From contig DIZT01000302.1 in assembly GCA_002427975.1 (NCBI GenBank), positions 7,811-14,949 on the forward strand: DNA of 7,139 nt, written 5' to 3'. Position numbers and translations under genes: made by a program. Shown one piece after another: positions 5,640 through 7,139 of this stretch. The notes under the pieces are model-generated. The model did no database searches, was not told the origin of the DNA, and worked only from the letters and a program-made list of their open reading frames with translations. Numbering within the stretch: the stretch's first letter is position 1; each line of letters starts with the position of its first letter. Source of the stretch: Micrococcaceae bacterium UBA6021 (GTDB lineage Bacteria > Actinomycetota > Actinomycetes > Actinomycetales > Micrococcaceae).

Positions 5640-7139
5640 CGTCTGCTTCCAGTCCACTCTCCTTGAGCGGCTGGGCAACGCGGCGGCTGCTGACCGATTC
5701 GGTCCAGATCCCGGCCTTGCGCTCGGCTTCGAGCTCGGCGCGGGCGGCGGCCTTGGCATCCTTGCGTTCCTGCTGCTCGTCACGCTTCTGGCCACGGGTG
5801 GGGCGGTCGCCGACGTCCGCGAAACGGATATCCGTGCCGCGCGGTGATGCGAGCATTTCGGCACCGGCCATCATGGTGGGCTCCCAGTCGAAGACGACGC
5901 CGTCATCCTCGCCGATCACGACTGTGTCGCCCGGCGTGGCGCCCTGCTTGAACAGTTCGTTTTCCACGCCGAGCTTGGCCAGGCGGTCCGCGAGGTAACC
6001 GATGGCTTCCTCGTTGGTGAAGTCGGTCTGCTTGACCCAGCGCACGGGCTTGTCGCCCAGGACGCGGAAAAGCGGCTCGAGGTTCTTTTCCTCGCGGCGG
6101 ATCCTGAAACCGGACTCGTTGACGGCGCGGGGCCGGAGTACCGGCGGCTGGACCTTCGGCGGGGCGGCAGCCAGCGTGTCGCGGGCGGCCTGGACGATTT
6201 CCGCCATGGCGAAGCCCAGCTGGCGGAGACCCTCGTGGCTGGTGGCCGAGATCTCGAAGACCCGGTAGCCGCGGGATTCCAGTTCGGGGCGGACGAATTC
6301 AGCCATGTCCTTGCCGTCCGGGAGGTCCACCTTGTTCAGGGCCACGAGCCGCGGACGGTGGTTCAGCGGGACCACTTCGCCGTCGGTACCCGCGTAGCTC
6401 ATATCCACGACGTACTTTTCCAGTTCGGCCTCGATGATGGCCAGGTCTGCCAGCGGGTCGCGGTCCGATTCAAGCGTGCCGCAGTCCAGCACGTGTACCA
6501 GGGCGGCGCAACGCTCCACGTGGCGCAGGAAGTGGTGGCCAAGGCCCTTGCCTTCGCTGGCGCCCTCGATGAGGCCCGGAACGTCTGCAATGGTGAAGCG
6601 GACATCGCCGGACTGGACAACACCCAGGTTCGGGATGAGGGTGGTGAAGGGGTAGTCGGCGATCTTCGGGTGCGCGCGCGTGAGCGCGGCCAGCAGCGAC
6701 GACTTGCCGGCGTTCGGCGCTCCCACCAGGCCCACGTCGGCGATCAGCTTCAGGTCGAGGGTGGCGTTGAGCTCCTCGCCTTTCAACCCAGGCTCGGAAT
6801 AGTCCGGCGCACGCCGCCTCGAGCTCTTGAAGTGCACGTTGCCGCGACCGCCGGCGCCGCCGCGCGCCACCAGCCAGAGCCGGACGGGCAGGGCGAGGTC
6901 GGCGATCAGCCCGCCCTCAGCGTCGAGCACCAGCGTGCCGACCGGAACTTCGAGCACCAGGTCCGCGCCGGTGCGACCTGTCTTGCGTCCGCCCGCTCCG
7001 TCCGCGCCGGGTTCGGCCTGCCACCGCGACCTCCGCTTGTAGAGGGACAGGTCGGTGAGCTGCGTGGTCGCCTTCAGGGTTATCGAACCACCGTGCCCGC
7101 CGTCGCCCCCATCGGGGCCGCCGCGTGGGGTGAAAGGTT
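5629..7139 (-). CDS. obg: GTPase Obg (CgtA), 5' end missing
   Basis: About 502 residues are visible. By comparison with relatives, roughly 28 N-terminal residues lie beyond the window edge; the first full codon is 7135-7137. Obg binds the 50S subunit and acts in ribosome assembly and the stringent response. Order: glycine-rich Obg fold (RGGPDGGDGGHGG near 7080-7125, GGAGGRGN near 6840); G1 GAPNAGKSS (6697-6723); G2 region DYPFTT; G3 DVPG (6574-6585); G4 NKVD; G5 SATS; an OCT domain from FRIRREEKNLEPLFRVL to GVVFDWEP; then a charged tail of about 80 residues. A GTG at 6957 gives an open frame but is internal, since the Obg fold continues upstream in frame. The part before about 6670 looks non-actinobacterial and has higher GC (see findings). 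Its stop overlaps proB. Confidence 0.95.
   Translation of the reverse strand, partial: PFTPRGGPDGGDGGHGGSITLKATTQLTDLSLYKRRSRWQAEPGADGAGGRKTGRTGADLVLEVPVGTLVLDAEGGLIADLALPVRLWLVARGGAGGRGNVHFKSSRRRAPDYSEPGLKGEELNATLDLKLIADVGLVGAPNAGKSSLLAALTRAHPKIADYPFTTLIPNLGVVQSGDVRFTIADVPGLIEGASEGKGLGHHFLRHVERCAALVHVLDCGTLESDRDPLADLAIIEAELEKYVVDMSYAGTDGEVVPLNHRPRLVALNKVDLPDGKDMAEFVRPELESRGYRVFEISATSHEGLRQLGFAMAEIVQAARDTLAAAPPKVQPPVLRPRAVNESGFRIRREEKNLEPLFRVLGDKPVRWVKQTDFTNEEAIGYLADRLAKLGVENELFKQGATPGDTVVIGEDDGVVFDWEPTMMAGAEMLASPRGTDIRFADVGDRPTRGQKRDEQQERKDAKAAARAELEAERKAGIWTESVSSRRVAQPLKESGLEADDDE
5646..5650 (-). promoter_or_regulatory. Ribosome-binding site of proB (inside obg)
   Basis: GGAAG on the minus strand, 6 nt before the ATG at 5637-5639 and within the last codons of obg. 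It supports the short proB start over the longer open frame that reaches 5864. Confidence 0.6.

Noticed and set aside
4512..5847. Long plus-strand open frames opposite proB and obg (384 and 413 codons)
   Set aside because: They are antisense to clearly identified genes and are expected from high-GC codon bias. Their products are Arg/Ser/Ala- or Gly-rich without recognisable motifs.
5640..5864. A longer proB start at 5864 adding 75 residues
   Set aside because: The added part is an out-of-frame reading of obg, is Arg/Pro/Ser-rich and has no kinase homology. A good ribosome-binding site precedes the ATG at 5639.
6955..6957. GTG at 6957 as the start of obg
   Set aside because: The same frame continues to the window edge and encodes the glycine-rich Obg fold (RGGPDGGDGG), so this GTG is an internal valine codon.

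Overview
The window is a compact, high-GC stretch in which every recognisable gene lies on the minus strand. Gene order in the direction of transcription is obg (5' end outside the window) - proB - proA - small membrane protein - nadD - tail-anchored unknown protein - rsfS - tRNA-Ala(GGC) - terminator - second tRNA-Ala (cut by the window edge). This order, the GTG start of rsfS and the wording of most proteins point to an actinobacterium of the order Micrococcales, most likely Arthrobacter or Pseudarthrobacter. That assignment rests on family knowledge, because no search was run.

Right part (4488-7139): obg encodes the ribosome-associated GTPase and overlaps the start of proB by 11 nt. proB is followed after 26 nt by proA, so the first two steps of proline synthesis from glutamate sit directly behind Obg. 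Middle part (2098-4461): after proA comes a 79-residue single-pass membrane protein with a histidine-rich tail. Its last 62 nt also encode the start of nadD (nicotinate-mononucleotide adenylyltransferase, NAD synthesis). Left part (1-2097): a low-complexity protein of about 431 residues with one C-terminal membrane segment lies between nadD and rsfS (ribosome silencing factor). A tRNA-Ala(GGC) gene with a plausible promoter of its own and a strong intrinsic terminator closes the unit. The first 28 nt are the 5' part of another tRNA-Ala.

The genes look like one co-directional unit with gaps of 7 to 77 nt or overlaps. It joins growth and ribosome control (Obg, RsfS), proline and NAD synthesis, and tRNA supply.

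The most unusual signal is in obg. The part upstream of about 6670 (N-terminal Obg fold plus the P-loop) does not read like an actinobacterial Obg, whereas everything after about 6616 does. GC content also changes there, from about 65% to about 72% by hand count. Either this is a mosaic gene or the sequence was wrongly joined in a very conserved stretch. Other points of interest are the dual-coding overlap at the start of nadD, the histidine-rich membrane peptide and the tail-anchored repeat-containing protein.
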